64,000 nt of DNA from Sphingobium cupriresistens (GTDB lineage Bacteria > Pseudomonadota > Alphaproteobacteria > Sphingomonadales > Sphingomonadaceae), in the NCBI RefSeq assembly GCF_004152865.1, contig NZ_SEOO01000004.1, positions 1 to 64,000 of the forward strand. The letters are read 5' to 3'. A program made the translations under genes and the position numbers. Of this stretch, positions 27,048 to 36,368 are shown in pieces (positions within the stretch are counted from its first letter, which is position 1; each line of letters opens with the position of its first letter). Below the pieces are notes generated by a model. That model was not told the origin of the DNA. It worked only from the letters and a program-made list of their open reading frames with translations, and did not search any database.

Positions 27048-27992
27048 ATGGACCTGAGACATTTACGCTATTTTCTCTGCGTTGCCGAAGAGATGCATTT
27101 TGGCCGCGCCGCCCAGCGCTTGCGCATGTCGCAACCGCCGCTCAGCCAGCAAATCCGCGCGCTGGAGCAGGAACTGGGCGTCCGCCTGTTCGACCGCACC
27201 AGCCGCCGCGTCGCCCTGACCGAAGCGGGCCAACTTTTCATGCCCGAAGCGCGCAAGACGCTGGTGCAGGCGGATCATGCCGCGCAGGTCGCCCGGCGCG
27301 CCCAAAGCGGCCATCTGGGCCGGCTTGCTCTGGGCTTCACCGCCTCGGCGCCCTTCGTTCCGCAGATCGCCGATGCGCTCTATGATTTCCGGCGGCGTTT
27401 CCCGCAGGTCGATCTGCGCGTGCAGGAACAGGGGCGGGACCATCAGGTCGCGCTGATCGAACGCGGGGATCTCGACATCGGCATTATCCGCGGCGTCGCG
27501 CCGCCCTCCCTGCCGGCCGGCCTCAGCGCCACCTGCTTGCTGGAGGAGGATATGCTGCTCGCGCTGCGGCAGGATCATGCGCTGGCCCGGCGCGACGCCG
27601 ATCCGTCCATCGCCGACCTCGCCGGCGTCCCCTTCGTTCTCTACGCCAACACCAGCAGCGCCGATTTCAACGATCATTTCTTCGCGCTGTGCGACCAGGC
27701 GGGGTTCAAGCCCAGCATCGCCCTGGAAGTCGGCAGTTTCGCCACCCTGCTCGGACTGATCGCCGCCGGTTTCGGCGCGACCATCTTATCCCGCTCGCTT
27801 TCGCGCCTGCATGTCGACAAGGTGATCCTGCGCCCGCTCTTTCCCCCTGTCCGCACGCGCCTGTGGATGATCCATCGCGACGACCCGCCACCCACCGCCC
27901 GCGCCTTTCACGACGCCATTCTTCGCGCAGCAAATGGACAAAATGGGGACAATGATGACATCATGCAAGTTATTGAAAATAAAGAGAAATAG
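27048..27992 (+). CDS. LysR-family regulator, divergent from the RND operon
   Basis: A 314-residue LysR protein. N-terminal winged HTH (MDLRHLRYFLCVAEEMHFGRAAQRLRMSQPPLSQQIRALEQELGVRLFDR), then the two-lobed effector domain (LALGFTASAPFVPQIADAL ... GDLDIGIIRG). The family usually controls the divergently transcribed neighbour, here the efflux operon starting at 26799. About 115 bp of spacer without a gene follow its stop before the convergent ROK kinase gene. Confidence 0.9.
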   Translation: MDLRHLRYFLCVAEEMHFGRAAQRLRMSQPPLSQQIRALEQELGVRLFDRTSRRVALTEAGQLFMPEARKTLVQADHAAQVARRAQSGHLGRLALGFTASAPFVPQIADALYDFRRRFPQVDLRVQEQGRDHQVALIERGDLDIGIIRGVAPPSLPAGLSATCLLEEDMLLALRQDHALARRDADPSIADLAGVPFVLYANTSSADFNDHFFALCDQAGFKPSIALEVGSFATLLGLIAAGFGATILSRSLSRLHVDKVILRPLFPPVRTRLWMIHRDDPPPTARAFHDAILRAANGQNGDNDDIMQVIENKEK

Positions 27993-28106
27993 GAGATTTC
28001 CCGATCGACGCGCTTTGAGCGTTCGAAAATATATCATTTATATTCAATGGCTTATACCGAAAATCCGATGTGAAATCGCGCTGCAGCTGTCGCACTCGCT
28101 GTCGCA

Positions 28107-29042
28107 TCAGCGCCAACTGGCATCCGCCAAAGCATCCATCGCCAGCGCCACCGCGCCCAGCGGCCCGGCCTGATCGCCCAGCGCCGGCGGTCGCACGATC
28201 GCGCCGATCGTGTCCTCCGTGACGAAGGGCAAATAACCCGCCAATTGCGCCACCACCTTGGCCCGCACCCGGTCCAGCAAGTCGGCCCGACCCACGCCCA
28301 CGCCCCCGCCGATCAGCACCTGCCGCGCCGCCATGGTCAATAATATCGTGCCGACCATCTGCGCCATATCATGGGCGACATCGTCCCAGCGCGGATCGTC
28401 GGCGGCGATCAGATCGCCTGGCACGCCGAACCGCTCCGCCAGCGCCGGCCCGGACACCAGCCCCTCAATACAGTCGCCATGAAAGGGGCAGACGCCCGCA
28501 AAAGCATCGCCCGGCGCCCGGCGGGTCAAGATATGTCCCAGTTCCGGGTGCATCGCGCCATGCAACGGCTTGCCATGCAACGCGAAACCCGCGCCCAGCC
28601 CGGTGCCGATGGTGATATAGCACAGGCAATCGGATGGCCCCCCGCCTTCCGCTTCCTCGCCTTCCGCTCCAGCCCCCCAGCGCATTTCGGCCAGCGCCGC
28701 GCCGTTCACGTCGGTATCGATCGTCGCGGGGCAGGGCAGCACCCCCGCCAGCGCCCCATAAATATCCGCGCCCGTCCAGCCCGGTTTGGGCGTCGGCAGC
28801 ATATGCCCGAAATCCGCCGCCGCCCGGTCCAGCCGCAGCGGCCCGAACGACGCGATGCCGAGCGCCTCGAAAGGCGCCGCCTCATGCCAACGCCGCAGCA
28901 ACGCCGCGCCGGCGCCCAGCGTCTCGGCGGGCGTCGTGGTGGGGATCATCACCCGCTCGACAATCTCCCGCCCCCGCGCCCGCAGCACGAACATCTTGGT
29001 CCCGCCCAGTTCGACACCGGCCAGATCGGGCGCGGCGCTCAT
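28107..29042 (-). CDS. ROK-family sugar kinase (fructokinase/mannokinase-like)
   Basis: A 311-residue ROK kinase. ATP-binding GVELGGTKMFVL at the N-terminus, catalytic Asp in DTDVNGAALAEMRWG, ITIGTGLGAG, HPELGHI and the zinc-binding CPFHGDCIEGLVSGPAL typical of bacterial fructokinases. The ATG at 29042 is chosen because the 15 residues from an upstream in-frame start do not belong to the family. It stands alone between two regulators; a role in fructose or mannose phosphorylation is the family default. Confidence 0.88.
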   Translation of the reverse strand: MSAAPDLAGVELGGTKMFVLRARGREIVERVMIPTTTPAETLGAGAALLRRWHEAAPFEALGIASFGPLRLDRAAADFGHMLPTPKPGWTGADIYGALAGVLPCPATIDTDVNGAALAEMRWGAGAEGEEAEGGGPSDCLCYITIGTGLGAGFALHGKPLHGAMHPELGHILTRRAPGDAFAGVCPFHGDCIEGLVSGPALAERFGVPGDLIAADDPRWDDVAHDMAQMVGTILLTMAARQVLIGGGVGVGRADLLDRVRAKVVAQLAGYLPFVTEDTIGAIVRPPALGDQAGPLGAVALAMDALADASWR

Positions 29043-29187
29043 GCGGTGACGCTTTGGAGGGTGGGAAAGGAAAACATGATGCGCCACGCCCCGAAAAGAA
29101 AAATCCCGCCCCTCATAGGCAAGCGCGTCTGGTCCTTCCAGTTCCCGCTCGAAGATGACTCATCAAACTGCCGATCGGCAAAGCCCT

Positions 29188-30057
29188 TCACCCCCGTTCC
29201 CCGAACGCCGCCGCCAGAGCGCGCAGCAGCCCATGGTCCGCCACGCCCTCGTCCGCCAGGATGAAGCCCAGTGTCCGCCGATGGTCGAACCCTGCCAGCG
29301 GCACATGCGCCACATCGGCGCTGCGATAGGAGTCGGGCATCACCGTCACCCCCATGCCCGCGCCCACCATCTGCAACGCCCGCTCGTCATTGGTCGTGCG
29401 CAGCGAAAAATGCGGCCGCACCCCGCGCTCCAGAAAATGGCGGCTGGTCTGCGACAGCAATTCGCAATGCCGCCGCACGATCATCGCCTCGTCGCGCAGA
29501 TCTTCGGCATCGACCTGCGCCCGGCCGGCCAGGGGATGGTCGGTCGCCATGACCATCGCATAGCCTTCCTCTCCCACCACAAGCTGCGCCAGCGCCTGCG
29601 CGCCCGGTCGCAGGATGGTGAGCGCCGCGTCCAGTCGATCGCGCGCCAGCATTGCCGACAATTCCCGCTCGCTGGCAAAGGCGATCTCCACCGGCCCGCC
29701 GCCGCCCGCCCGATAGGCGCGCGCCGCCCGCGCCACCAGGGCGCCAGATATGCTGCTCAGCACGCCGACCCGCACCGGCCGCGCCTGCGCGGTATCGGCC
29801 ATCGCCCCCAGCGCGGCATTGAACTCCCGTTCGATCCGCCGGGCATGGGTCAGGAAGCGGGTGCCGGACTCGGTCAATTGCACCCGCTGGTTCGTCCGGC
29901 TGAACAGTTGTCGCTGCAGCGCGTTCTCCAGCTTGGCGATCCCGGCCGACAGCGTGGGCTGCGACACGTTGCAATGGATCGCCGCGCGGGAGAAATTGCC
30001 CTGGTCCACCACCGCCAGGAAATAGCGGAGAAGATAGCGTTCGATCATAGCTTCCAT
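29188..30057 (-). CDS. LysR-family regulator, divergent from the liu operon
   Basis: A 289-residue LysR protein with HTH at residues 5-65 (YLLRYFLAVVDQGNFSRAAIHCNVSQPTLSAGIAKLENALQRQLFSRT) and a substrate-binding domain (VRVGVLSSISGALVARAARAY, GAGMGVTVMPDSY). The 79-bp gap to isovaleryl-CoA dehydrogenase is the expected place for its binding sites and makes this operon the likely target. Confidence 0.88.
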   Translation of the reverse strand: MEAMIERYLLRYFLAVVDQGNFSRAAIHCNVSQPTLSAGIAKLENALQRQLFSRTNQRVQLTESGTRFLTHARRIEREFNAALGAMADTAQARPVRVGVLSSISGALVARAARAYRAGGGGPVEIAFASERELSAMLARDRLDAALTILRPGAQALAQLVVGEEGYAMVMATDHPLAGRAQVDAEDLRDEAMIVRRHCELLSQTSRHFLERGVRPHFSLRTTNDERALQMVGAGMGVTVMPDSYRSADVAHVPLAGFDHRRTLGFILADEGVADHGLLRALAAAFGERG

Positions 30058-30136
30058 CTATACACTGATATGCAACTGTCAATTTTCCAGCCGCACCGGC
30101 CCGCGCTATGATCGAACCAACAGGAGAGAGACGCCG

Positions 30137-31282
30137 ATGACCGATTTCGATTTTGCGCTGGGCGACAATGCCGACATGATCCGCGACAGCGCCGCCCGCT
30201 TCTCGGCCGACCGCATCGCCCCGCTCGCCGCCGAAATCGACGCGAAGGACTGGTTTCCGCGCGAATTATGGCCGGCTATGGGCGAACTCGGCCTGCACGG
30301 CATCACCGTGTCGGAAGAAGATGGCGGCCTGGGCCTGGGTTATCTGGAGCATGTCGTCGCGCAGGAGGAGGTCGCCCGCGCCTCCGCCTCCATAGGTCTC
30401 AGCTATGGTGCCCACTCCAATCTCTGCGTCAACCAGATCCGCCGCTGGGGCAATGCCGAACAAAAGGCGAAATATCTCCCCAAGCTCATCTCCGGCGATC
30501 ATGTCGGCTCGCTCGCCATGTCGGAGGCGGGCGCCGGCTCCGACGTCGTCTCGATGAAGCTGAAGGCGGAAAAGAAGGGCGACCGCTACATCCTCAACGG
30601 CACGAAGTTCTGGATCACCAACGCGCCTTACGCCGACACGCTCGTCGTCTACGCCAAGACTGGTGAAGGCTCGAAGGGCATCACCACCTTCCTGATCGAA
30701 AAGGACATGAAGGGCTTTTCCATCGGCCAGAAGATCGACAAGATGGGGATGCGCGGCTCCCCCACCGCCGAATTGGTGTTCGACGATTGCGAGGTGCCGG
30801 AGGAGAATATCATGGGGCCGCTCAACGGCGGCGTCGGCATATTGATGTCGGGCCTCGACTATGAACGCACCGTGCTGGCGGGCATCCAGCTCGGCATCAT
30901 GCAGGCCTGCCTCGACACCGTCTTGCCCTATATCCGCGAGCGCAAGCAGTTCGGCAAACCGATCGGCGCCTTCCAACTCATGCAGGCCAAGGTTGCCGAC
31001 ATGTATGTCGCGCTCAACTCGGCCCGCGCCTATGTCTATGCCGTCGCCCGCGCCTGCGATTCCGGCAAGACGACCCGCTTCGACGCCGCCGGCGCGATCC
31101 TGCTGGCGTCCGAAAATGCGATGAAGGTGGCGCTGGAAGCCGTGCAGGCGCTGGGCGGGGCGGGCTATACGAAGGACTGGCCGGTCGAACGCTATATGCG
31201 CGACGCCAAGCTGCTCGACATCGGCGCCGGCACCAACGAAATCCGCCGGATGCTCATCGGTCGCGAGTTGATCGGCGCATGA
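30137..31282 (+). CDS. liuA: isovaleryl-CoA dehydrogenase
   Basis: A 381-residue acyl-CoA dehydrogenase. ACAD signatures [22 protein letters not shown] and [42 protein letters not shown] are present. Catalytic Glu243 in [11 protein letters not shown] is at the helix-G position that distinguishes isovaleryl-CoA dehydrogenases from other ACADs. It oxidises isovaleryl-CoA to 3-methylcrotonyl-CoA in leucine breakdown. First gene of a five-gene operon; 4-nt overlap (ATGA) with liuB. A purine-rich AGGAGAG precedes the ATG. Confidence 0.93.
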   Translation: MTDFDFALGDNADMIRDSAARFSADRIAPLAAEIDAKDWFPRELWPAMGELGLHGITVSEEDGGLGLGYLEHVVAQEEVARASASIGLSYGAHSNLCVNQIRRWGNAEQKAKYLPKLISGDHVGSLAMSEAGAGSDVVSMKLKAEKKGDRYILNGTKFWITNAPYADTLVVYAKTGEGSKGITTFLIEKDMKGFSIGQKIDKMGMRGSPTAELVFDDCEVPEENIMGPLNGGVGILMSGLDYERTVLAGIQLGIMQACLDTVLPYIRERKQFGKPIGAFQLMQAKVADMYVALNSARAYVYAVARACDSGKTTRFDAAGAILLASENAMKVALEAVQALGGAGYTKDWPVERYMRDAKLLDIGAGTNEIRRMLIGRELIGA

Positions 31283-32880
31283 CCGCCCCCGTCCTCGACA
31301 CGAGGCTCGCCGCCGATAGCGAGGCCTTCCGCGCCAACGCCGCGCACAACCGCGCGCTCGCCGAAGAGCTGCGCGCCAAGGTCGCCGCCGTCGCCCAGGG
31401 CGGCTCCGCCACCGCCCGCGACAAACATGTCGCGCGCGGTAAACTCCTCCCCCGCGATCGCGTCGAACGTCTGCTCGATCCCGGCTCGCCCTTGCTCGAA
31501 ATCGGCCAGCTCGCCGCCAATGGTCTTTATGGCGACGAAGTCCCCGGCGCGGGCCTCATCGCCGGCATCGGCCGGGTGTCGGGCCGTCAGGTGATGATCG
31601 GCTGCAACGACGCCACGGTGAAGGGCGGCACCTACTACCCCCTCACCGTCAAGAAGCATCTGCGCGCGCAGGAAATCGCGCTCGAAAACAACCTCCCCTG
31701 CATCTATCTGGTCGACAGCGGCGGCGCGAACCTGCCCAACCAGGCGGAGGTCTTCCCCGATCGCGATCATTTCGGCCGCATCTTTTACAATCAGGCGAAC
31801 CTGTCCGCGCGCGGCATCCCGCAAATCGCCTGCGTCATGGGCAGTTGCACCGCGGGCGGCGCCTATGTCCCCGCCATGTCCGACGAAACCGTCATCGTCC
31901 GCAACCAGGGCACCATCTTCCTCGCCGGCCCGCCGCTGGTGCAGGCCGCGACGGGCGAAGTCATCAGCGCCGAAGATCTGGGCGGCGGCGACCTGCACGG
32001 CCGCAAGTCGGGCGTGGTCGATCATGTCGCGCAAAGCGACGATCATGCGCTGACCATCGTCCGCGACATCGTCTCGACGCTCCAGCCCGATCGCCAGCCC
32101 GACCTCAACCTGCGCGACCCCCGCCCGCCGAAATATGACGCCGCCGACCTTTACGGCATCATCCCCAACGACGTCCGCGCGCCTTATGACGTGCGCGAAA
32201 TCATCGCGCGCCTCGTCGACGGCAGCGAGTTCCACGAGTTCAAGGCGCTCTACGGCACGACGCTCGTCTGCGGCTTCGCCCATATCTGGGGGATGCCGGT
32301 CGCGATCCTGGCGAATAACGGCGTCCTCTTCAGCGAAAGCGCCCTGAAGGGCGCGCATTTCATCGAACTCGCCTGCCAGCGCCGTATTCCCTTGCTGTTC
32401 CTTCAGAATATCTCCGGCTTCATGGTCGGCGGCAAATATGAGGCGGAGGGGATCGCCAAGAACGGCGCGAAACTCGTCACCGCCGTCGCCACCGCGCAGG
32501 TGCCCAAGATCACCGTCCTGATCGGCGGCAGTTTCGGCGCAGGCAATTACGGCATGTGCGGCCGCGCCTATGGCCCGCGCTTCCTCTTCACCTGGCCCAA
32601 TGCGCGGATTTCCGTGATGGGCGGCGAACAGGCCGCCAGCGTCCTCGCCACCGTCCACCGCGACGCGGGTCAATGGAACGCAGAGCAGGCAGAAGCCTTC
32701 AAAGCCCCGATCCGCCAGCGTTTCGAGGATGAAGGCAACCCCTATTACGCTACCGCCCGCCTGTGGGACGACGGCGTCATCGACCCCGCCCAGACCCGCG
32801 ACGTCCTCGGCCTCGCCTTCGCCGCCACGCTGAACGCGCCAGTCCCCGACCGCGCGCAGTTCGGCATTTTCAGGATGTAA
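31279..32880 (+). CDS. liuB: 3-methylcrotonyl-CoA carboxylase beta subunit (carboxyltransferase)
   Basis: A 533-residue carboxyltransferase. Family features: [63 protein letters not shown] (the MCC-type motif), [33 protein letters not shown] and [21 protein letters not shown]...GGEQAA. Length is typical. Coupled to liuA (4-nt overlap) and 6 nt before the biotin subunit. It transfers CO2 from biotin to 3-methylcrotonyl-CoA. Confidence 0.95.
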   Translation: MTAPVLDTRLAADSEAFRANAAHNRALAEELRAKVAAVAQGGSATARDKHVARGKLLPRDRVERLLDPGSPLLEIGQLAANGLYGDEVPGAGLIAGIGRVSGRQVMIGCNDATVKGGTYYPLTVKKHLRAQEIALENNLPCIYLVDSGGANLPNQAEVFPDRDHFGRIFYNQANLSARGIPQIACVMGSCTAGGAYVPAMSDETVIVRNQGTIFLAGPPLVQAATGEVISAEDLGGGDLHGRKSGVVDHVAQSDDHALTIVRDIVSTLQPDRQPDLNLRDPRPPKYDAADLYGIIPNDVRAPYDVREIIARLVDGSEFHEFKALYGTTLVCGFAHIWGMPVAILANNGVLFSESALKGAHFIELACQRRIPLLFLQNISGFMVGGKYEAEGIAKNGAKLVTAVATAQVPKITVLIGGSFGAGNYGMCGRAYGPRFLFTWPNARISVMGGEQAASVLATVHRDAGQWNAEQAEAFKAPIRQRFEDEGNPYYATARLWDDGVIDPAQTRDVLGLAFAATLNAPVPDRAQFGIFRM

Positions 32881-32886
32881 TGCGGA

Positions 32887-34749
32887 ATGATCCAGTCCCT
32901 CCTCATCGCCAATCGCGGCGAAATCGCCTGCCGCATCATCCGCACCGCACGGGCGATGGGCATCCGCACGGTCGCGGTCTATTCGGACGCCGACGCCAAC
33001 GCACTCCACCTCCGCGACGCCGACGAAGCCGTCCATATCGGCCCATCCCCGGCGCGCGACTCCTATCTGGTCGGTGAAAAGATCATCGCCGCCGCCAAAG
33101 CCACCGGCGCGCAGGCGATCCATCCGGGCTATGGCTTCCTGTCCGAAAACGCCGCCTTCGCCCAGTCGGTGATCGACGCGGGCCTCATCTGGGTCGGCCC
33201 CAACCCGTCCAGCATCACCGCCATGGGCCTGAAAGACGCCGCCAAGAAGCTGATGCAGGATGCCGGCGTCCCGACCACGCCGGGCTATCTGGGCGACGAC
33301 CAGAGCCTCGAACGCCTCACCGCCGAAGCCGACGCCATCGGCTATCCCGTCCTGATCAAGGCGGTCGCCGGCGGCGGCGGCAAGGGGATGCGCAAGGTCG
33401 ACAGCCCCGCCGACTTCGCCGACGCGCTCACCTCCTGCCGGCGGGAGGCCGCGTCCAGCTTCGGCAACGACTCCGTCCTCCTCGAAAATTGGATCACCAA
33501 CCCGCGCCATATCGAGGTGCAGGTCTTCGGCGACAGCCACGGCAATGTCGTGCATCTGTTCGAACGCGACTGCTCGCTCCAGCGCCGCCACCAGAAGGTG
33601 ATCGAGGAAGCCCCCGCGCCGGGCATGACCGACTTCACCCGCGCCGCCATCTGCGATGCCGCCGTGCGCGCGGCCAAGGCGGTCGACTATGTCGGCGCCG
33701 GCACGATCGAGTTCATCGCCGACGGATCGGCGGGCTATATCAAGCCCGACCGCGTGTGGTTTATGGAAATGAACACGAGGCTTCAGGTCGAACATCCGGT
33801 GACGGAGGAAATTACCGGCCAGGATCTGGTCGAATGGCAACTCCGCGTCGCATCGGGCGAACCGCTGCCGAAGAAGCAGCATGAACTCTCCATCAACGGC
33901 CACGCCATAGAAGCGCGCCTCTATGCCGAGGACCCGGCCAAGGGCTTCCTGCCCTCCACCGGGACATTGGAGCAATTTGAACTCGACGCCAATGTGCGTA
34001 TCGACAAAGGCGTCTATCAGGGCGCGCATATTTCGCCCTATTATGATCCGATGATCGCCAAGATGATTGCGCATGGACGGGATCGTGAAGAGGCACGGGA
34101 AACGCTGGCCTATGCGCTGGGCCGCAGCGTCATATGGCCGCTTCGCACGAATGCCGCTTTTCTCATCAATGCGCTGGATCATCCGGACTTCATCGCTGGA
34201 ACGATGGACACCGGCGTCATCGAGCGGGCAGGCGACATGCTGATCTCGCCCATCATGCCTTCGGACGAAGCGCTCTCGCATGTCGCGGAGCGCTACGGGC
34301 GTCAGGCTCTGGCCGGGTTCCGACTAAATGCGCGGCCGCAGCAGGACGTCATGCTCGCGGCCAACGGCCAGCTATTGCCAGCGCATATGCCGATCCTTGA
34401 TTATGTAGATCAGCAGCCGCTTGCTGGTCCAATGGAATCGCCCACTGTCTCCTTCATGACTGACGAAGGCCAAACCTGGCAGATCGGGCCGATGCGCGTA
34501 TCGGGCAACGCCGCCGCCGCGGCTTCCGACGGCGCGATCCTCTCCCCCATGCCTGGCCGCATCATTGCGGTCGCGGTGGCGGCGGGCGACAGCGTGACCA
34601 AGGGGCAGAAGCTGCTGACATTGGAAGCCATGAAGATGGAACACAGCCTCGTCGCTCCATTCGACGGCGTCGTCGCGGAACTCAACGCGGCCGAAGGCGG
34701 GCAGGTCAGCGAAGGCGCGCTGCTCGCGAAAATCGACAAGGAACAATAG
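32887..34749 (+). CDS. liuD: 3-methylcrotonyl-CoA carboxylase alpha subunit (biotin carboxylase/BCCP)
   Basis: A 620-residue biotin-dependent subunit. Biotin carboxylase domain at residues 1-450 (LLIANRGEIACRIIRTARAMGI, IHPGYGFLSENAAFAQ, KAVAGGGGKGMRKV, MEMNTRLQVEHPVTEEITGQDLVEWQL). The C-terminal BCCP domain carries biotinyl Lys583 in EAMKMEH. A BT-type linker lies between. It carboxylates biotin using ATP and bicarbonate and works with the beta subunit at 31279. It is followed after 1 nt by the MaoC gene. Confidence 0.95.
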   Translation: MIQSLLIANRGEIACRIIRTARAMGIRTVAVYSDADANALHLRDADEAVHIGPSPARDSYLVGEKIIAAAKATGAQAIHPGYGFLSENAAFAQSVIDAGLIWVGPNPSSITAMGLKDAAKKLMQDAGVPTTPGYLGDDQSLERLTAEADAIGYPVLIKAVAGGGGKGMRKVDSPADFADALTSCRREAASSFGNDSVLLENWITNPRHIEVQVFGDSHGNVVHLFERDCSLQRRHQKVIEEAPAPGMTDFTRAAICDAAVRAAKAVDYVGAGTIEFIADGSAGYIKPDRVWFMEMNTRLQVEHPVTEEITGQDLVEWQLRVASGEPLPKKQHELSINGHAIEARLYAEDPAKGFLPSTGTLEQFELDANVRIDKGVYQGAHISPYYDPMIAKMIAHGRDREEARETLAYALGRSVIWPLRTNAAFLINALDHPDFIAGTMDTGVIERAGDMLISPIMPSDEALSHVAERYGRQALAGFRLNARPQQDVMLAANGQLLPAHMPILDYVDQQPLAGPMESPTVSFMTDEGQTWQIGPMRVSGNAAAAASDGAILSPMPGRIIAVAVAAGDSVTKGQKLLTLEAMKMEHSLVAPFDGVVAELNAAEGGQVSEGALLAKIDKEQ

Positions 34750-34750
34750 G

Positions 34751-35203
34751 GTGGCAGGCAGATATTTCGACCAGTGGCGCATCGGCGATAGGATCGTCCA
34801 CGACATCCGCCGCACCGTGACGGAGACGGACAATCTCCTCTTCACGACGATGACCCATAACCCGCAGCCCCTGCATCTCGACGCCGAAGCCGCCAAAGCC
34901 AGCGAATTCGGCCAGATTCTCGTCAACGGCACCTTCACCTTCGCGCTGATGGTCGGCCTGTCGGTGGGGGACACGACGCTCGGCACGCTGGTCGCCAATC
35001 TGGGCTATGACAAGCTCGTCATGCCCCATCCGGTCTTCATCGGCGACACGATGCGCTGCGAAACGGAAGTGACCGATCTCAAGCCCAGCCGTTCCCGCCC
35101 CGGCGCAGGCATCGTCACCTTCACCCACCGCCTGCGCAACCAGCGCGACGAAATCGTCTGCCAATGCCTGCGCATGGCCCTGCTCAAACGATCCGACGCA
35201 TGA
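34751..35203 (+). CDS. MaoC-family hot-dog dehydratase/hydratase
   Basis: A 150-residue single hot-dog protein with the hydratase motif THNPQPLHLDAEAAKASEFGQILVNGTFTFALMVGLSV. GTG start at 34751, one base after the liuD stop; end overlaps the lyase gene by 4 nt (ATGA). Position after the carboxylase suggests a hydratase of a branched enoyl-CoA, possibly the 3-methylglutaconyl-CoA hydration normally done by a crotonase-fold LiuC, which is absent here. That substitution is inference; it may also act on mesaconyl/itaconyl-type CoA esters. Confidence 0.82.
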   Translation: MAGRYFDQWRIGDRIVHDIRRTVTETDNLLFTTMTHNPQPLHLDAEAAKASEFGQILVNGTFTFALMVGLSVGDTTLGTLVANLGYDKLVMPHPVFIGDTMRCETEVTDLKPSRSRPGAGIVTFTHRLRNQRDEIVCQCLRMALLKRSDA

Positions 35204-36036
35204 CGCTGCGCTCGCTGCTTTTCGTGCCGGGGGACCGCCCCGATCGCTTCGCCAAGGCCGCCGCCAGCGGCGCCGACGCGCTGATCCTCGACCTGGAGGA
35301 TTCGGTCGCACCGGAACGCAAGGCGCAGGCGCGCGCCGCCGTCGCCGACTGGCTGGCGGGCGATCGGACGATCCCCGGCTTCGTGCGCGTCAATCCGCTC
35401 GACGGCGACCAGACCGTTGCCGATCTCGCGGCGGTCCTGCCGGGTCGTCCCGACGGCTTGGTCCTGCCTAAGGCGGAGGGCGCGGCCAGCGTCAGGGCCT
35501 TGCTGGCGCTGATCGGCGATAACCCGCCGCCGATCCTGCCGATCGCGACCGAAACGCCCGCCGCGATCTTCCAACTGGGCAGCTACGCCGCGACGACCAC
35601 GCATCTCGCCGGCCTGACATGGGGCGCCGAAGACCTGCCCGCCGCGATCGGGGCAGCGACCTCGCGCGAAGCTGACGGCCGCTACACGCCGCCTTATGAA
35701 ATGGTCCGCGCGCTCACCCTGTTCGCCGCCCATGCCGCCCATGTGCCCGCGATCGAAACCGTCTTCCCGCGCATCGATGCGCCCGATGCCCTGGCCGATT
35801 ATGTCGCCCGCGCACGACGCGACGGCTTCACCGGCATGATGGCGATCCACCCGGCCCAGGTCGCGACGATCAACACGGGCTTCACCCCGACAGCCGACGA
35901 ACTGGCCCATGCGCGCGCAATCGTCGCCGCCTTCGCCGCCAATCCCGGCGCGGGCGCGTTGCAATTGGGGGGAAAGATGATCGACCGGCCGCACCTCAAA
36001 CAGGCGCAGCAAATAATCAGTCGCGGCGGACGATAA
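35200..36036 (+). CDS. CitE-like CoA-ester lyase (HpcH/HpaI family)
   Basis: A 278-residue TIM-barrel lyase. LRSLLFVPGDRPDRFAKAAASGADALILDLEDSVAPERKAQARA, the Arg in FVRVNPLDG, and IATETPAAIFQLG / LTWGAEDLPAAIGA match the citramalyl/malyl-CoA lyase group. Start is the ATG overlapping the MaoC stop. As last gene of the leucine operon it may cleave a hydroxyacyl-CoA, perhaps replacing HMG-CoA lyase (LiuE), which is missing; (S)-citramalyl-CoA is the alternative substrate. Its 3' end overlaps the convergent folB gene by 20 nt. Confidence 0.83.
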   Translation: MTLRSLLFVPGDRPDRFAKAAASGADALILDLEDSVAPERKAQARAAVADWLAGDRTIPGFVRVNPLDGDQTVADLAAVLPGRPDGLVLPKAEGAASVRALLALIGDNPPPILPIATETPAAIFQLGSYAATTTHLAGLTWGAEDLPAAIGAATSREADGRYTPPYEMVRALTLFAAHAAHVPAIETVFPRIDAPDALADYVARARRDGFTGMMAIHPAQVATINTGFTPTADELAHARAIVAAFAANPGAGALQLGGKMIDRPHLKQAQQIISRGGR

Positions 36037-36367
36037 CCTCGACCCCCGCCAAACCCCGCGTCAGGGCGAAGGGCTTGTCGACATTGACGCAGGCCTCCAC
36101 CACGCCCGGCCAGCCCAGGCATTCCTCACCCAGTCGGTGGGCGAATGTCTCGATCAGCGGGATATGCACTTCTGACAGCGCCTCGGCCGCGCGCACGATC
36201 CGCCGATAATCGATCGTCTCGCTTATCCCCTCGACTGCGCCGCCCGACAGCAGCAACTGGACGGTGATGACCAGTGGCTGGCGACGGCCGATCTCGTCGG
36301 GATTGATGCCGATGTCCGCCAGCAGCGGCAGGTCCTTGACCCGGACCTTGGTGGCGACGGATGTCAT
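36017..36367 (-). CDS. folB: dihydroneopterin aldolase family protein (FolB-like)
   Basis: A 116-residue T-fold protein: VRVKDLPLLADIGINPDEIGRRQPLVITVQLLL, then ETIDYRRIVRAAEAL, and PLIETFAHRLGEECL with the catalytic Glu of the FolB family, ending VEVIVRRD. It cleaves dihydroneopterin in folate biosynthesis, or in this operon supports tetrahydrofolate supply. It starts 1 nt after the folD stop and is the last gene of the operon. Confidence 0.82.
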   Translation of the reverse strand: MTSVATKVRVKDLPLLADIGINPDEIGRRQPLVITVQLLLSGGAVEGISETIDYRRIVRAAEALSEVHIPLIETFAHRLGEECLGWPGVVEACVNVDKPFALTRGLAGVEVIVRRD

Positions 36368-36368
36368 A

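Noticed and set aside
31192..34281. Very long minus-strand open frame (about 1029 codons) across the liu operon
   Set aside because: It is antisense to the clear liuA, liuB and liuD genes. The high G+C content keeps the opposite frame free of stops; the peptide is Ala/Gly/Arg/Asp-rich without domains.
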